Below the pieces are notes generated by a model. The model had not been told where the DNA came from and searched no databases. It saw nothing but the letters and a program-made list of their open reading frames with translations. The translations under genes and the position numbers were made by a program. 64,000 nt of DNA from an uncultured Erythrobacter sp. (lineage in GTDB: Bacteria; Pseudomonadota; Alphaproteobacteria; Sphingomonadales; Sphingomonadaceae), in contig CANKYK010000002.1 of NCBI GenBank assembly GCA_947488155.1, positions 936,001 to 1,000,000 on the forward strand. Direction: 5' to 3'. Shown one piece after another: positions 34,661 to 42,931 of this stretch. Every line of letters begins with the position of its first letter. Position 1 is the stretch's first letter.

Positions 34661-34746
34661 TCCTGAGCTTGTCGAAGGATTGCATTTTAATTTTTCTGCT
34701 GGCGCGGAAGAGGAAGGCAGCCCTTCGACAAGCTCAGGGTAAGCGG
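34661..34746. repeat. Inverted CCTTCGAC-type repeat pair before trmD
   Basis: Arms TCCTGAGCTTGTCGAAGGA (34661) and CCCTTCGACAAGCTCAGGG (34721) face each other across about 40 bases. With the copy at 32395 it brackets rimM and the membrane-nitrilase-membrane block, and the third nearby copy is inside trmD. It fills the gap upstream of trmD, which starts 17 bases later. Confidence 0.85.
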
Positions 34747-34763
34747 AGACAGTGAACTAGACC

Positions 34764-35630
34764 ATGACCTTCGCCGCCACCATCCTCACACTCTACCCAG
34801 AGATGTTCCCCGGTCCGCTTGGCGCAAGTCTGGCGGGAAAGGCTATGGCCGAGGGCAAATGGTCGTGTGACACCGTGCAAATCCGCGATTTTGCGCTTGA
34901 TAAGCACAACAATGTCGACAGTCCGCCAGCGGGCGGCGGCGCAGGCATGGTGCTGAAATGCGATGTGCTTGCTGGAGCGGTGGATTATGCAGAAGCGCAG
35001 GCAGCAAAGCACCTGGCCGCTCGTACTTCGACAGGCTCAGCACGAACGGATTTAGAGAACCCAACCTATCAAGAAACCGTTCGCCCTGAGCTTGTCGAAG
35101 GGTCCGACGAACGGTCAGTTTCACAAATCCCAATCCTGGCCATGACACCGCGCGGCAAACCCATTACTCAAGCGCGCATCAGAGAGATCGCAGCCGGTCC
35201 CGGCGTCACACTGCTGTGCGGTCGGTTTGAAGGCTTTGACGAGCGCATTTTTGAAGCGCGGCCTCAGATTGAGCAGGTCAGCCTGGCCGATATTGTCTTA
35301 TCGGGCGGAGAAATGGCCGCGCTGACCATACTTGATGCTTGCATTCGGCTGCTTCCCGGCGTAATGGGCGCGCCTTCTAGTGGTGCTGAAGAGAGCTTTG
35401 AAGAAGGCCTCCTTGAGTATCCGCACTACACCCGACCTCAAGAATGGGAAGGGCGCACGATCCCTGAAGTGCTGCGATCGGGGGATCATGCGAAGATCGC
35501 CGCTTGGCGCAAAGCCATGTCGGAAGATCACACTCGGTTACGCAGGCCGGATCTATGGGAGCGTCATGAGGATGCTCGGGTCCAGTCTGCCTCTGGCGCG
35601 CGGCAAAAAGATAAAGGAACGGACCAGTGA
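34764..35630 (+). CDS. trmD: tRNA (guanine-N1)-methyltransferase with repeat-derived insertion
   Basis: TrmD methylates G37 next to the anticodon, preventing frameshifting. The protein has 288 residues, about 30 more than usual. The SPOUT knot motifs are intact: [40 protein letters not shown], and the N-terminal [16 protein letters not shown]. The excess is a 32-residue insertion (about 86-117) containing [11 protein letters not shown], coded by a palindromic repeat pair in frame. It lies between the helix after [12 protein letters not shown] and the strand [11 protein letters not shown], probably a surface loop, so activity may be kept. The stop overlaps the rplS start by three bases. Confidence 0.93.
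   Translation: MTFAATILTLYPEMFPGPLGASLAGKAMAEGKWSCDTVQIRDFALDKHNNVDSPPAGGGAGMVLKCDVLAGAVDYAEAQAAKHLAARTSTGSARTDLENPTYQETVRPELVEGSDERSVSQIPILAMTPRGKPITQARIREIAAGPGVTLLCGRFEGFDERIFEARPQIEQVSLADIVLSGGEMAALTILDACIRLLPGVMGAPSSGAEESFEEGLLEYPHYTRPQEWEGRTIPEVLRSGDHAKIAAWRKAMSEDHTRLRRPDLWERHEDARVQSASGARQKDKGTDQ
35019..35114. repeat. Palindromic repeat pair inserted in frame within trmD
   Basis: Arms GCTCGTACTTCGACAGGCTC (from 35019) and CCGTTCGCCCTGAGCTTGTC (from 35077) belong to the same family as the copies at 1758, 32395 and 34661. The stretch is 96 bases, exactly 32 codons, so the reading frame is kept. It encodes the segment from about residue 86 to 117 of TrmD. Confidence 0.85.
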
Positions 35631-35995
35631 ACCTGATCCAGCAAATCGAAGCCGAAGAAATCGGCAAAGTGACCAAAGAAATTCCTGAGTTTCAGGCCGG
35701 AGACACCGTGCGTGTCGGCGTGAAAGTCACCGAGGGTAGCCGCGAGCGTATCCAGAACTTTGAAGGCGTTGTCATCGCGCGCTCGAACCGCAGCATCAAC
35801 AGCAATTTCACCGTGCGCAAAATGAGCTTTGGCGAAGGTGTGGAACGTGTGTTCCCACTCTACGCGCCAATCGTCGACAGCATCACCGTGGTTCGCCGCG
35901 GCGTTGTGCGCCGTGCGAAGCTTTACTATCTGCGCGGCCGCACCGGTAAGCGGGCTCGTATTGCTGAGCGCCGTGAGAATGCGCCAAAGGCGTAA
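35627..35995 (+). CDS. rplS: 50S ribosomal protein L19
   Basis: L19 is 122 residues long, with [21 protein letters not shown] and [37 protein letters not shown] as family hallmarks. It lies at the 30S-50S interface. The start is GTG, overlapping the trmD TGA in a GTGA junction. The gene ends with a strong terminator about 24 bases downstream, which closes the ffh-rpsP-rimM-trmD-rplS unit. Confidence 0.97.
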   Translation: MNLIQQIEAEEIGKVTKEIPEFQAGDTVRVGVKVTEGSRERIQNFEGVVIARSNRSINSNFTVRKMSFGEGVERVFPLYAPIVDSITVVRRGVVRRAKLYYLRGRTGKRARIAERRENAPKA

Positions 35996-36018
35996 GTCTC
36001 ATACCGAGAGATTTGAAG

Positions 36019-36049
36019 GGGCGTTCTGGGAAACCAGGGCGCCCTTTTT
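36019..36049 (+). terminator. Rho-independent terminator after rplS
   Basis: An eleven-pair stem (GGGCGTTCTGG with CCAGGGCGCCC, including two G-T pairs) with a GAAA tetraloop is followed by TTTTT. This is a strong terminator for the rplS transcript. Confidence 0.93.
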
Positions 36050-36074
36050 CGTTGGGGATGTTGATTTTCTCTCC

Positions 36075-36159
36075 CGTCATTGCGAGGAGCGATAACGACG
36101 AAGCAATCCAGCGTCTGACCCTGGATTGCCGTGCAGCCTTGTGGCTGCTCGCAATGACG
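36075..36159. repeat. CGTCATTGCGAGG-type palindromic repeat
   Basis: Outer arms CGTCATTGCGAGG (36075) and the inverted GCTCGCAATGACG (ending 36159) enclose inner arms GCAATCCAG and CTGGATTGC. This is a second repeat family, different from the CCTTCGAC type. It sits between the rplS terminator and the S9 peptidase gene. Confidence 0.8.
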
Positions 36160-36181
36160 AGAAGATGGGGCAATCCTTGAC

Positions 36182-38443
36182 ATGCGCATTTCAATACTGG
36201 CCGCCGCTGCGGCGCTTCTTGCCACTCCAGCCATCGCGGATGATCGCACAGTGACCAGCGCACCAGAGCTGACGTTTGAGCGCGTCTTTGCCTCGCCATC
36301 GCTGAATGGGCCAGCCCCGCGTCAGGCAAAACTGTCGCCCGATGGGCGCTATCTCACCGTTCTGCGCAATCGCGATGATGAGCGGGAACGTTATGACCTG
36401 TGGGGCTATGACCGGGAAACCAACGAATGGACTATGTTGGTCGATAGCAAGGCGCTGGGTTCGGGCCGTGAGCTGTCCGAAGACGAAAAAATGCAGCGAG
36501 AGCGTGCGCGGGTTGGCAACCTTAAAGGCATTATCAGCTATCAATGGGTCAGTGATGGTTCGGGCGTGCTCGTGCCGCTCGATGGTGATTTGTACTTAGC
36601 GAAGCTGAGCGGCGAGGTGACCCGTCTAACGGACACTGAAGAGAGCGAGCTTAACCCCAAGCTGAGCCCCAAGGGCAGCTCTGTCTCATTCGTGCGCGAG
36701 CGCCAGCTGTGGGTTGGCAAGGTCGGCGAGGAAGCCGTGCCGATTACGCCGAAGGAAGGCGATACAATTCGCTGGGGTGAGGCGGAGTTTGTGGCTCAAG
36801 AAGAAATGAGTCGCCTGACCGGATATTGGTGGAGGCCCGATGATAGCCGTCTGGTCGTGCAGCGTACGGATGAAAGCCCAGTGGGCATTGTGACTCGCGC
36901 AGCGATTGGCGCGACCGGGACCAAGGTGTTTGATCAACGCTATCCCGTTGCGGGCAGTGACAATGCGATTGTTGAGCTGTTTGTGATGGACCCGGATGGC
37001 GGAAACCGTGTGAAGGTCGATCTGGGTGATGAGACCGATATCTACGTTGCGCGTGTCGATTGGGGGCCAGATGGTGCGCTCTATGTCCAGCGCCAAAACC
37101 GCGAGCAGACTGAGCTGGATATGCTGAGCGTTGATCCAGCGACAGGCAAGAGTGAACTGGTCTTCACGGAGAAGGCCGCACGCGAGGATTACTGGATCAA
37201 CCTCTCCGACAGTTATCGTTTCCTGAAGGATGGTAGCCTGCTGTGGTGGAGCGAGCGTAGCGGATATGGTCAGTTCTATCTCATAGGATTGAAAAAAGAG
37301 ATTCTAGCTAGCGGTGAGCGTAGATACATGACCCTGGCTCAACCGCTTACGTCAGGCACATCTCCTGCAACCGAGCTCGTTGGCGTGGATGAGGGCAACG
37401 GTGTTTTCTATTTCCAAGGTACCAAAGACGTCCTCACACAGCAGATTTATCGGGCCAATCTGGACGGCAGCGGAGACCCTACCCTCCTGACTGATCCAGC
37501 CTATACGAACGCCGCGATAATGGATAAATCCGCCCAGCTTCTGATGGTCACACGATCAGCGCCGAACCAACCCCCACAGAGCTATCTAGCCAATGGGGAA
37601 GGTAAGAGGCTGACATGGGTGGAGCAGAATAAACTAGACGATAACCACGCCTATGCGCCCTATGTATTGCATCATCAAACGCCGGAATACGGCACTATTA
37701 ACGCGGAAGATGGCACACCGCTGCACTACATGATCATCCGTCCGAGGATGAAGCCGGGGAAGAAATATCCGGTGTTCTATTATCACTATTCTGGACCAGG
37801 CCCTCAAATTGTCGACCGGACTTGGGGCGGGGCGCTGGCTCAGGCGATCGTGGACAAGGGCTACATCTATTTCGCGCTCGACAATCGCGGTACGGCCAAT
37901 CGCGGTGTCGACTTCGAACAACCGCTCTACCGAGCGATGGGTGGGGTTGAGGTGCGCGACCAGAAGGTAGGTGCGGAGTTCCTCAAGACCCTCGATTTTG
38001 TCGATGGAGACAAGATTGCGCTCTATGGCTGGTCCTATGGCGGCTATATGACGCTGAAGCAGATGCAAGCCGATCCGGGGCTTTATGCGGCGGGTATCAG
38101 CGGCGCTCCGGTTACCAAGTGGGAACTGTACGACACCCATTACACCGAGCGTTTCATGGGTGATCCACGCGAAGTGCCAGAGGCCTATGAAGAGGCCAGC
38201 GCTATTCCCAATGCGACCAAGATCAGCGATCCCTTGCTGCTGATCCACGGAATGGCGGATGACAATGTGGTGTTCGAAAATTCATCCGAGCTGATTTCGG
38301 TTCTGCAGGAAAACAACGTGCCGTTCGAAATGATGCTCTATCCCGGCTACACACACCGAGTTTCTGGCGAGAATATTTCTCCGCATTTGTGGAACACGAT
38401 CTTCACTTTCCTCGAACGGAACGGCGTGACCCCACCGGAATAG
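36182..38443 (+). CDS. S9 family peptidase (DPP IV-like), exported
   Basis: This 753-residue serine peptidase starts with a Sec signal peptide that likely cleaves after AIA near residue 19. A beta-propeller domain precedes the alpha/beta-hydrolase domain. The catalytic triad is S618 (GWSYGGYM), D693 (HGMADDNV) and H725 (YTHR), with the S9B/DPP IV pattern. It would remove dipeptides from peptides, often after proline, in the periplasm or outside the cell. The last 41 bases overlap the end of the convergent alpha/beta-hydrolase gene, which limits independent change at both C-termini. Confidence 0.92.
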   Translation: MRISILAAAAALLATPAIADDRTVTSAPELTFERVFASPSLNGPAPRQAKLSPDGRYLTVLRNRDDERERYDLWGYDRETNEWTMLVDSKALGSGRELSEDEKMQRERARVGNLKGIISYQWVSDGSGVLVPLDGDLYLAKLSGEVTRLTDTEESELNPKLSPKGSSVSFVRERQLWVGKVGEEAVPITPKEGDTIRWGEAEFVAQEEMSRLTGYWWRPDDSRLVVQRTDESPVGIVTRAAIGATGTKVFDQRYPVAGSDNAIVELFVMDPDGGNRVKVDLGDETDIYVARVDWGPDGALYVQRQNREQTELDMLSVDPATGKSELVFTEKAAREDYWINLSDSYRFLKDGSLLWWSERSGYGQFYLIGLKKEILASGERRYMTLAQPLTSGTSPATELVGVDEGNGVFYFQGTKDVLTQQIYRANLDGSGDPTLLTDPAYTNAAIMDKSAQLLMVTRSAPNQPPQSYLANGEGKRLTWVEQNKLDDNHAYAPYVLHHQTPEYGTINAEDGTPLHYMIIRPRMKPGKKYPVFYYHYSGPGPQIVDRTWGGALAQAIVDKGYIYFALDNRGTANRGVDFEQPLYRAMGGVEVRDQKVGAEFLKTLDFVDGDKIALYGWSYGGYMTLKQMQADPGLYAAGISGAPVTKWELYDTHYTERFMGDPREVPEAYEEASAIPNATKISDPLLLIHGMADDNVVFENSSELISVLQENNVPFEMMLYPGYTHRVSGENISPHLWNTIFTFLERNGVTPPE

Positions 38444-39332
38444 GTACGCGCGACTGGGCCAGCCATTCCAGCGCTGTAGTGGCGACTTCGCTAGGCGCTT
38501 CGACTTGGGGATAATGGCCCACGTTGGGGATCAGATGCGCACGCGCCTCGGGCACAACCTCGCGCCATTTGTCATAGGCATGCTTGCCAGAGACCGGATC
38601 GAGCGCACCATTGATCAGGCCGATCTTGTCCTGTGCCTCAACCAACGCAGCCTTCCACCGCTCTTTATGCGTGCGTCGATCCGCGATGTAGTGCAGCAGC
38701 TTGTGGGTAAGCCGGTTGCCGCCATTGTGCGCGATAAACTCCCAAAACTCGTCCAGTTCCGCCTCACTGGGTTGAGTGTTTGGCCCAAACACTTCGGAGA
38801 AGCTCTGGCCAAAGCGTTTGCGGTTCATCAATAGGCCGACCAGAAATCCGAATGGTGAAACGCCTAGTTTCTGGATTGGTCTTGCGCGGTGCTGGTCGGG
38901 GAATATCCCCCCGTTCAGGAACACCATCATTCCGAGCTGCTGTGCGCCGGTACCATCTTGCTGGCGAGAGAGCAGCTCCTGGCCAACTGACACCCCGTAG
39001 TCGTGCACGAGTGCGTCAAATTCTCCAATGCCGAGATGGGCAAGCAGAGCCTCTTGCACATCGACCTGGCCATGGATCGTATAGCCATTTCCGCCAAAGC
39101 CGCCGCGGGGCTTATCCGACAGGCCAAATCCTAGCATATCGCATGCGATCAAATGGTGCTTTTCACCCAGATCATCCCACGTCCGGGCCCAATCAGACGA
39201 GCATGTGGGATAGCCATGGACCAGCAATAACGGCCTCGCATCGCTATTGTCGCCGGTCCAATAGGCAATCTGGTGCCCTTGAAAGCCGAAATAGCTCGCT
39301 TTCTCGCGCCAATGCGCAATACCGCTTTGCAT
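38403..39332 (-). CDS. Alpha/beta hydrolase, epoxide hydrolase/dehalogenase-like
   Basis: The start at 39332 (MQSGIAHWREK) follows an AGGAGGGG site and gives 309 residues. Earlier in-frame residues have no such site. An HGYP oxyanion motif is followed by a nucleophile region HDYGVSVGQ with aspartate in the nucleophile position, as in epoxide hydrolases and haloalkane dehalogenases. An acid residue (GALDPVSG) and histidine (NVGHYPQVEAP) complete the triad. The substrate is unknown. It overlaps the end of the S9 peptidase gene by 41 bases on the opposite strand. Confidence 0.82.
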   Translation of the reverse strand: MQSGIAHWREKASYFGFQGHQIAYWTGDNSDARPLLLVHGYPTCSSDWARTWDDLGEKHHLIACDMLGFGLSDKPRGGFGGNGYTIHGQVDVQEALLAHLGIGEFDALVHDYGVSVGQELLSRQQDGTGAQQLGMMVFLNGGIFPDQHRARPIQKLGVSPFGFLVGLLMNRKRFGQSFSEVFGPNTQPSEAELDEFWEFIAHNGGNRLTHKLLHYIADRRTHKERWKAALVEAQDKIGLINGALDPVSGKHAYDKWREVVPEARAHLIPNVGHYPQVEAPSEVATTALEWLAQSRVPIPVGSRRSVRGK

Positions 39333-39429
39333 ACGTTTCCCCTCCTGACGTGCCCAAGAAACACTTGCCAAGGCACGCTAGGCGCGGCAGCGCACAACGT
39401 GAAGTTGAATTTCCATTGGAGTAAGTGAT

Positions 39430-40455
39430 TTGGGTTACCGGGTGGCAGTGGTCGGCGCGACCGGCAATGTCGGACGCGAGATGATGCAAGTGCTGGCAGA
39501 GCGCGAGTTTCCGATTGAGGAAATCGCTGCTGTGGCCAGCTCGCGTTCGCAGGGCAGCGAAGTGGAATTCGGTGACACAGGCAAAATGCTCAAATGCCAA
39601 AATATCGAGCATTTTGATTGGGCTGGATGGGATATTGCGTTGTTTTCCGCTGGGTCCGACCCAGCAAAGGAATATGCGCCGAAGGCGGCGGCAGCAGGCT
39701 GTATCGTGATCGACAACTCCTCGCTTTACCGGATGGAGCCGGACGTTCCGCTGATCGTGCCAGAGGTCAATCCGGACGCGATTGATGACTATTCCAAGCG
39801 CAATATCATCGCGAATCCCAACTGCTCAACGGCTCAACTGGTTGTCGCGCTGAAGCCTTTACATGATGCGGCCAAGATCAAGCGCGTAGTCGTCTCGACC
39901 TATCAATCGGTGTCGGGTGCGGGCAAATCGGGCATGGACGAGCTGTTCAACCAAAGCCGCGCGATCTTTGTCGGCGATCCGGTAGAGCCTGCGACCTTTA
40001 CCAAGCAGATTGCGTTCAACGTGATCCCGCATATCGATGTGTTCCTGGACGATGGATCGACCAAGGAAGAATGGAAGATGATGGTCGAGACGAAGAAGAT
40101 CCTCGATCCAAAAATCAAGCTCAACGCGACTTGCGTACGGGTGCCGGTATTTGTCGGTCATTCTGAAGCGATCAATATCGAGTTTGAAAATGAGCTGTCG
40201 GCGGAGCAGGCACAGGAAATCCTGCGCGAGGCACCGGGCATCATGCTGATCGATAAGCGTGAAGACGGCGGATATGTCACGCCAACCGAAAGCGCGGGCG
40301 ATGGCGCGACCTACATCAGCCGCGTTCGCGAAGACCCGACCGTCGAGAACGGTATCACTTTGTGGTGTGTGTCAGACAACTTACGCAAAGGTGCGGCATT
40401 GAACGCGGTACAGATCGCTGAATTGCTCGGGCGGAGGCATTTGAAAAAGGGATAA
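39430..40455 (+). CDS. asd: Aspartate-semialdehyde dehydrogenase
   Basis: This 341-residue enzyme makes aspartate semialdehyde for lysine, threonine and methionine synthesis and so for diaminopimelate. The NADP loop VVGATGNVGREM begins at residue 7. The catalytic cysteine is C132 in ANPNCSTAQLV, and the glycine/serine-rich STYQSVSGAGKSGMDEL follows. The start is TTG after GGAGTAAG; no in-frame ATG precedes the nucleotide-binding loop. It is divergent from the alpha/beta hydrolase gene and is followed three bases later by a lipoprotein gene. Confidence 0.95.
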   Translation: MGYRVAVVGATGNVGREMMQVLAEREFPIEEIAAVASSRSQGSEVEFGDTGKMLKCQNIEHFDWAGWDIALFSAGSDPAKEYAPKAAAAGCIVIDNSSLYRMEPDVPLIVPEVNPDAIDDYSKRNIIANPNCSTAQLVVALKPLHDAAKIKRVVVSTYQSVSGAGKSGMDELFNQSRAIFVGDPVEPATFTKQIAFNVIPHIDVFLDDGSTKEEWKMMVETKKILDPKIKLNATCVRVPVFVGHSEAINIEFENELSAEQAQEILREAPGIMLIDKREDGGYVTPTESAGDGATYISRVREDPTVENGITLWCVSDNLRKGAALNAVQIAELLGRRHLKKG

Positions 40456-40458
40456 AGC

Positions 40459-41013
40459 ATGCGTAGCTTGGTGATCATATTGTCGGCATTCGCGCTCGCC
40501 GCTTGCGACAGCGGCACCGTGCCAAGTCCGAGCGAACGCATGAATGAGCGCGGCGAACCTGCAGTGCCAGTAATCGCCGATGATGCAGTTGAGCTGCGCG
40601 CAGAAGGATTGGCTGCCGGGTCAGAGGCGTTTTTCTTTTCCGCTGGGCGCAGCGAGGTCGAAGGTGCTCTTACCGCAAGCCTGGGTGAACCAGAGGGCCG
40701 CACCATTGGAGAAGAGTGCGGTGCGGGCCGTATGGAGTTCACCAGCTTTCCCGGCGCGTTGACGGTCAATTTTCAAGACGGTTTTATGGTCGGTTGGGTT
40801 CTGGGCGAACAAGAAGGGGGTGCGAATATCGCTTTGCAAAGCGGCCTCAAACCCGGAGCGCCGCGCAGCGAGGTGGAAAGCACAACCGGATTTGCTCCGA
40901 TCACGGACAGCACCTTGGGTGAAGAATTTGCGATTGGCGGCAAGATTGGTGGCTTTCTGGAGGAAGACCGCCTGACCATGCTTTATGCCGGGACACAGTG
41001 TTTCTTCAGGTGA
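40459..41013 (+). CDS. Putative lipoprotein downstream of asd
   Basis: The 184-residue protein has a lipobox (LAAC, Cys near residue 16). The mature part is Glu/Gly-rich with a cysteine pair (EECGAG and GTQCFFR). No known family is recognised. It begins three bases after the asd stop, probably in the same transcript. The absence of charge-based sorting residues right after the cysteine (DSGTV) means the final membrane cannot be predicted firmly: Asp at +2 can retain lipoproteins at the inner membrane in enterobacteria. Confidence 0.65.
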   Translation: MRSLVIILSAFALAACDSGTVPSPSERMNERGEPAVPVIADDAVELRAEGLAAGSEAFFFSAGRSEVEGALTASLGEPEGRTIGEECGAGRMEFTSFPGALTVNFQDGFMVGWVLGEQEGGANIALQSGLKPGAPRSEVESTTGFAPITDSTLGEEFAIGGKIGGFLEEDRLTMLYAGTQCFFR

Positions 41014-41061
41014 GGCGTTTTGGATAGAGATTTTTGCGAAAGCTCGCGCTAGTCTCTGCCA

Positions 41062-41712
41062 ATGACTTTAAAAGCAGACCTCTATTTCAGCTTCCGTTCC
41101 CCGTATTCCTATCTCGCCATTGGCCGCTACCGCGCGCTGGCAGAGGAATTTGATCTCGAGATTGCGCTGCGCACTGTGTGGCCGATCGCGATCCGTGCGC
41201 CGGAATTGCTCTTCACCGGAAACCCTGCGGCGCCGCGCTATATCTTGATGGATTCGATGCGGGTCGCGCGGCATTTGGGCATTCCCTATCGCTGGCCGCG
41301 TCCTGACCCTGTGAACCAAAACCTGATGACGCGCGAAATCGCGGCTGAGCAGCCGCTTATCCGCCGTATCTGCCGATTGGGCCAGGCCGCGTCGCGCCGG
41401 GGCAAGGGCCTGGCGTTTGCAGATGAAGTATCCCGGATTATCTTCTCCGGCGAAGTCGATGGCTGGGACGAAGGCGGTCACCTAGCGGACGCATCCTCTC
41501 GGGCGGGCTTGGACCTCGCTGAACTTGATGCGGAAGTTCTAGGTGATGCAGCAGCGCTGGATGCCGAAATCGCTGACAATCAGAGCGCACTGGAGGCGGC
41601 GGGCCATTGGGGCGTACCGACCCTGGTGTTCGATGGCGAGCCCTTCTTTGGCCAGGACCGCATCGATATGGCGAAATGGCGGATGGAGCAAAAGGGGTTG
41701 ATGAAGCGGTGA
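41062..41712 (+). CDS. 2-hydroxychromene-2-carboxylate isomerase-like (DsbA fold)
   Basis: This 216-residue thioredoxin-fold protein has a serine (S13 in FSFRSPYSYLA) in place of the DsbA cysteines. This is the mark of the kappa-class/HCCA isomerase family, which uses glutathione to isomerise 2-hydroxychromene-2-carboxylate in naphthalene breakdown. The conserved VPTLVFDGEPFFGQDR region at the end fits. No other naphthalene genes are near, so the substrate is open. It overlaps the possible GTG start of the next gene and appears to head a coupled run of four genes. Confidence 0.82.
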   Translation: MTLKADLYFSFRSPYSYLAIGRYRALAEEFDLEIALRTVWPIAIRAPELLFTGNPAAPRYILMDSMRVARHLGIPYRWPRPDPVNQNLMTREIAAEQPLIRRICRLGQAASRRGKGLAFADEVSRIIFSGEVDGWDEGGHLADASSRAGLDLAELDAEVLGDAAALDAEIADNQSALEAAGHWGVPTLVFDGEPFFGQDRIDMAKWRMEQKGLMKR

Positions 41713-41729
41713 ATGGCAAGGCGTCCAAT

Positions 41730-42167
41730 ATGGCCGAACATACCGGCGGCTGCCAATGCGGCGCAGTGCGCTACACGATCAAAGCGGAGCGCCTGACTGC
41801 CTACGCCTGCCATTGTCGCGAGTGTCAGATGCAGTCGGCAAGTGCATTCGGTCTCTCGGTACCCGTCTTTGTTTCCAGTCTTGAAATCGAAGGCGATACC
41901 GCCAGCTGGCGTCGGCCGACCGATAGTGGATCGCATACCAATTGCCACTTCTGCGCGCGGTGCGGTAGCCGCATCTATCATGCAGGAGAAAACCGCCCCG
42001 GCATGGTCACGATCAAAGGCGGCTCGCTGGATAATGCTGGGGAGCTTGAACCAGTTGCGCATATTTGGACCCGCAGTAAGCAGTCTTGGTTTGTCCTGCC
42101 CGAAGGTGTGCCGCAATGGGAAACGCAGCCGCAGACCCAGTCAGAATGGATGGAACTGCTTTCGTGA
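41730..42167 (+). CDS. GFA-family protein (glutathione-dependent formaldehyde-activating type)
   Basis: The start at 41730 gives 145 residues beginning MAEHTGGCQCGAVRY, the normal GFA opening. A GTG at 41709 overlapping the upstream stop is also possible. Zinc ligands are present in GGCQCG, ACHCRECQ and CARCGSRIYH. GFA enzymes accelerate the addition of formaldehyde to glutathione, although many members lack a proven activity. Its neighbours in the run are also glutathione-linked (the isomerase) or hydrolases. The stop overlaps the next start in a GTGA junction. Confidence 0.85.
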   Translation: MAEHTGGCQCGAVRYTIKAERLTAYACHCRECQMQSASAFGLSVPVFVSSLEIEGDTASWRRPTDSGSHTNCHFCARCGSRIYHAGENRPGMVTIKGGSLDNAGELEPVAHIWTRSKQSWFVLPEGVPQWETQPQTQSEWMELLS

Positions 42168-42931
42168 GCGATCAAACAACAGCGATGTTTACGTCCTTCG
42201 ACGGCACCCATCTCGCGGTGCATCGGATGGGCGAAGGCGCGCCGGTTATTCTGCTCCATGGCTTGTTCTCCAGTGCTGACATGAACTGGATCAAGTGGGG
42301 TCACGCTGCGCGTCTTGCCGAGGCCGGGTTTGAGGCGATCATGCTCGATTTTCGCGTGCATGGTGAGAGCGAGGCGCCGACTGATCCCGGGAATTACCCG
42401 AGCGGTGTTTTGGTGCGCGATGCGGTCTCACTTGTGGAGCATTTAGGATTTGAAGACGGTAGGTATGACCTCGTCGGCTTTTCGCTCGGTTCGCGCACGG
42501 CCTTACATGCGACCGCTATGCAGGTGCTTGCTCCGCGCAAATTGGTGGTGTGCGGGATGGGGGTATCTGGTCTGTCCGAATGGCAAAAGCGAGCGGTTTT
42601 TTTCAAACGTGTCATTGATGAGTTTGACACCATTGAGCGCGGAGATCCCGCCTATTTCTCACGTCAATTCCTGAAGTCACAAGGGGTTGACCGGGTCGCA
42701 GCGCGTTTGTTGCTGGATGCGATGGGCGATCTCGACCTTGCTAAGCTTTCCAATGTCAGCATGCCGACGCTTGTTGCCTGCGGTGTTGATGATCAAGACA
42801 ATGGTTCCGCGGCGGAACTGGCCGAATTGCTCCCCAATGCGACCTATCGCGCCGTGCCTGGCGCACACCTCGACAGCGCGACAAAGCCGGAATTGGGCGA
42901 GGCGATTACACAGTTCTTGAGCGCGCTATGA
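42164..42931 (+). CDS. Alpha/beta hydrolase
   Basis: The 255-residue protein starts at the GTG that overlaps the upstream stop; an ATG at 42185 is an alternative. The HGLFSS motif, nucleophile serine in VGFSLGSRTAL, acid residue in CGVDDQD and histidine in PGAHLDSA give an ordinary esterase-type triad. The substrate cannot be read. It is translated with the GFA gene and the following membrane gene, which overlaps by four bases. Confidence 0.8.
   Translation: MSDQTTAMFTSFDGTHLAVHRMGEGAPVILLHGLFSSADMNWIKWGHAARLAEAGFEAIMLDFRVHGESEAPTDPGNYPSGVLVRDAVSLVEHLGFEDGRYDLVGFSLGSRTALHATAMQVLAPRKLVVCGMGVSGLSEWQKRAVFFKRVIDEFDTIERGDPAYFSRQFLKSQGVDRVAARLLLDAMGDLDLAKLSNVSMPTLVACGVDDQDNGSAAELAELLPNATYRAVPGAHLDSATKPELGEAITQFLSAL

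Noticed and set aside
32395..35114. Repeated palindromes as a CRISPR array
   Set aside because: Copies are far apart, inverted and separated by genes; there are no uniform spacers and no cas genes.
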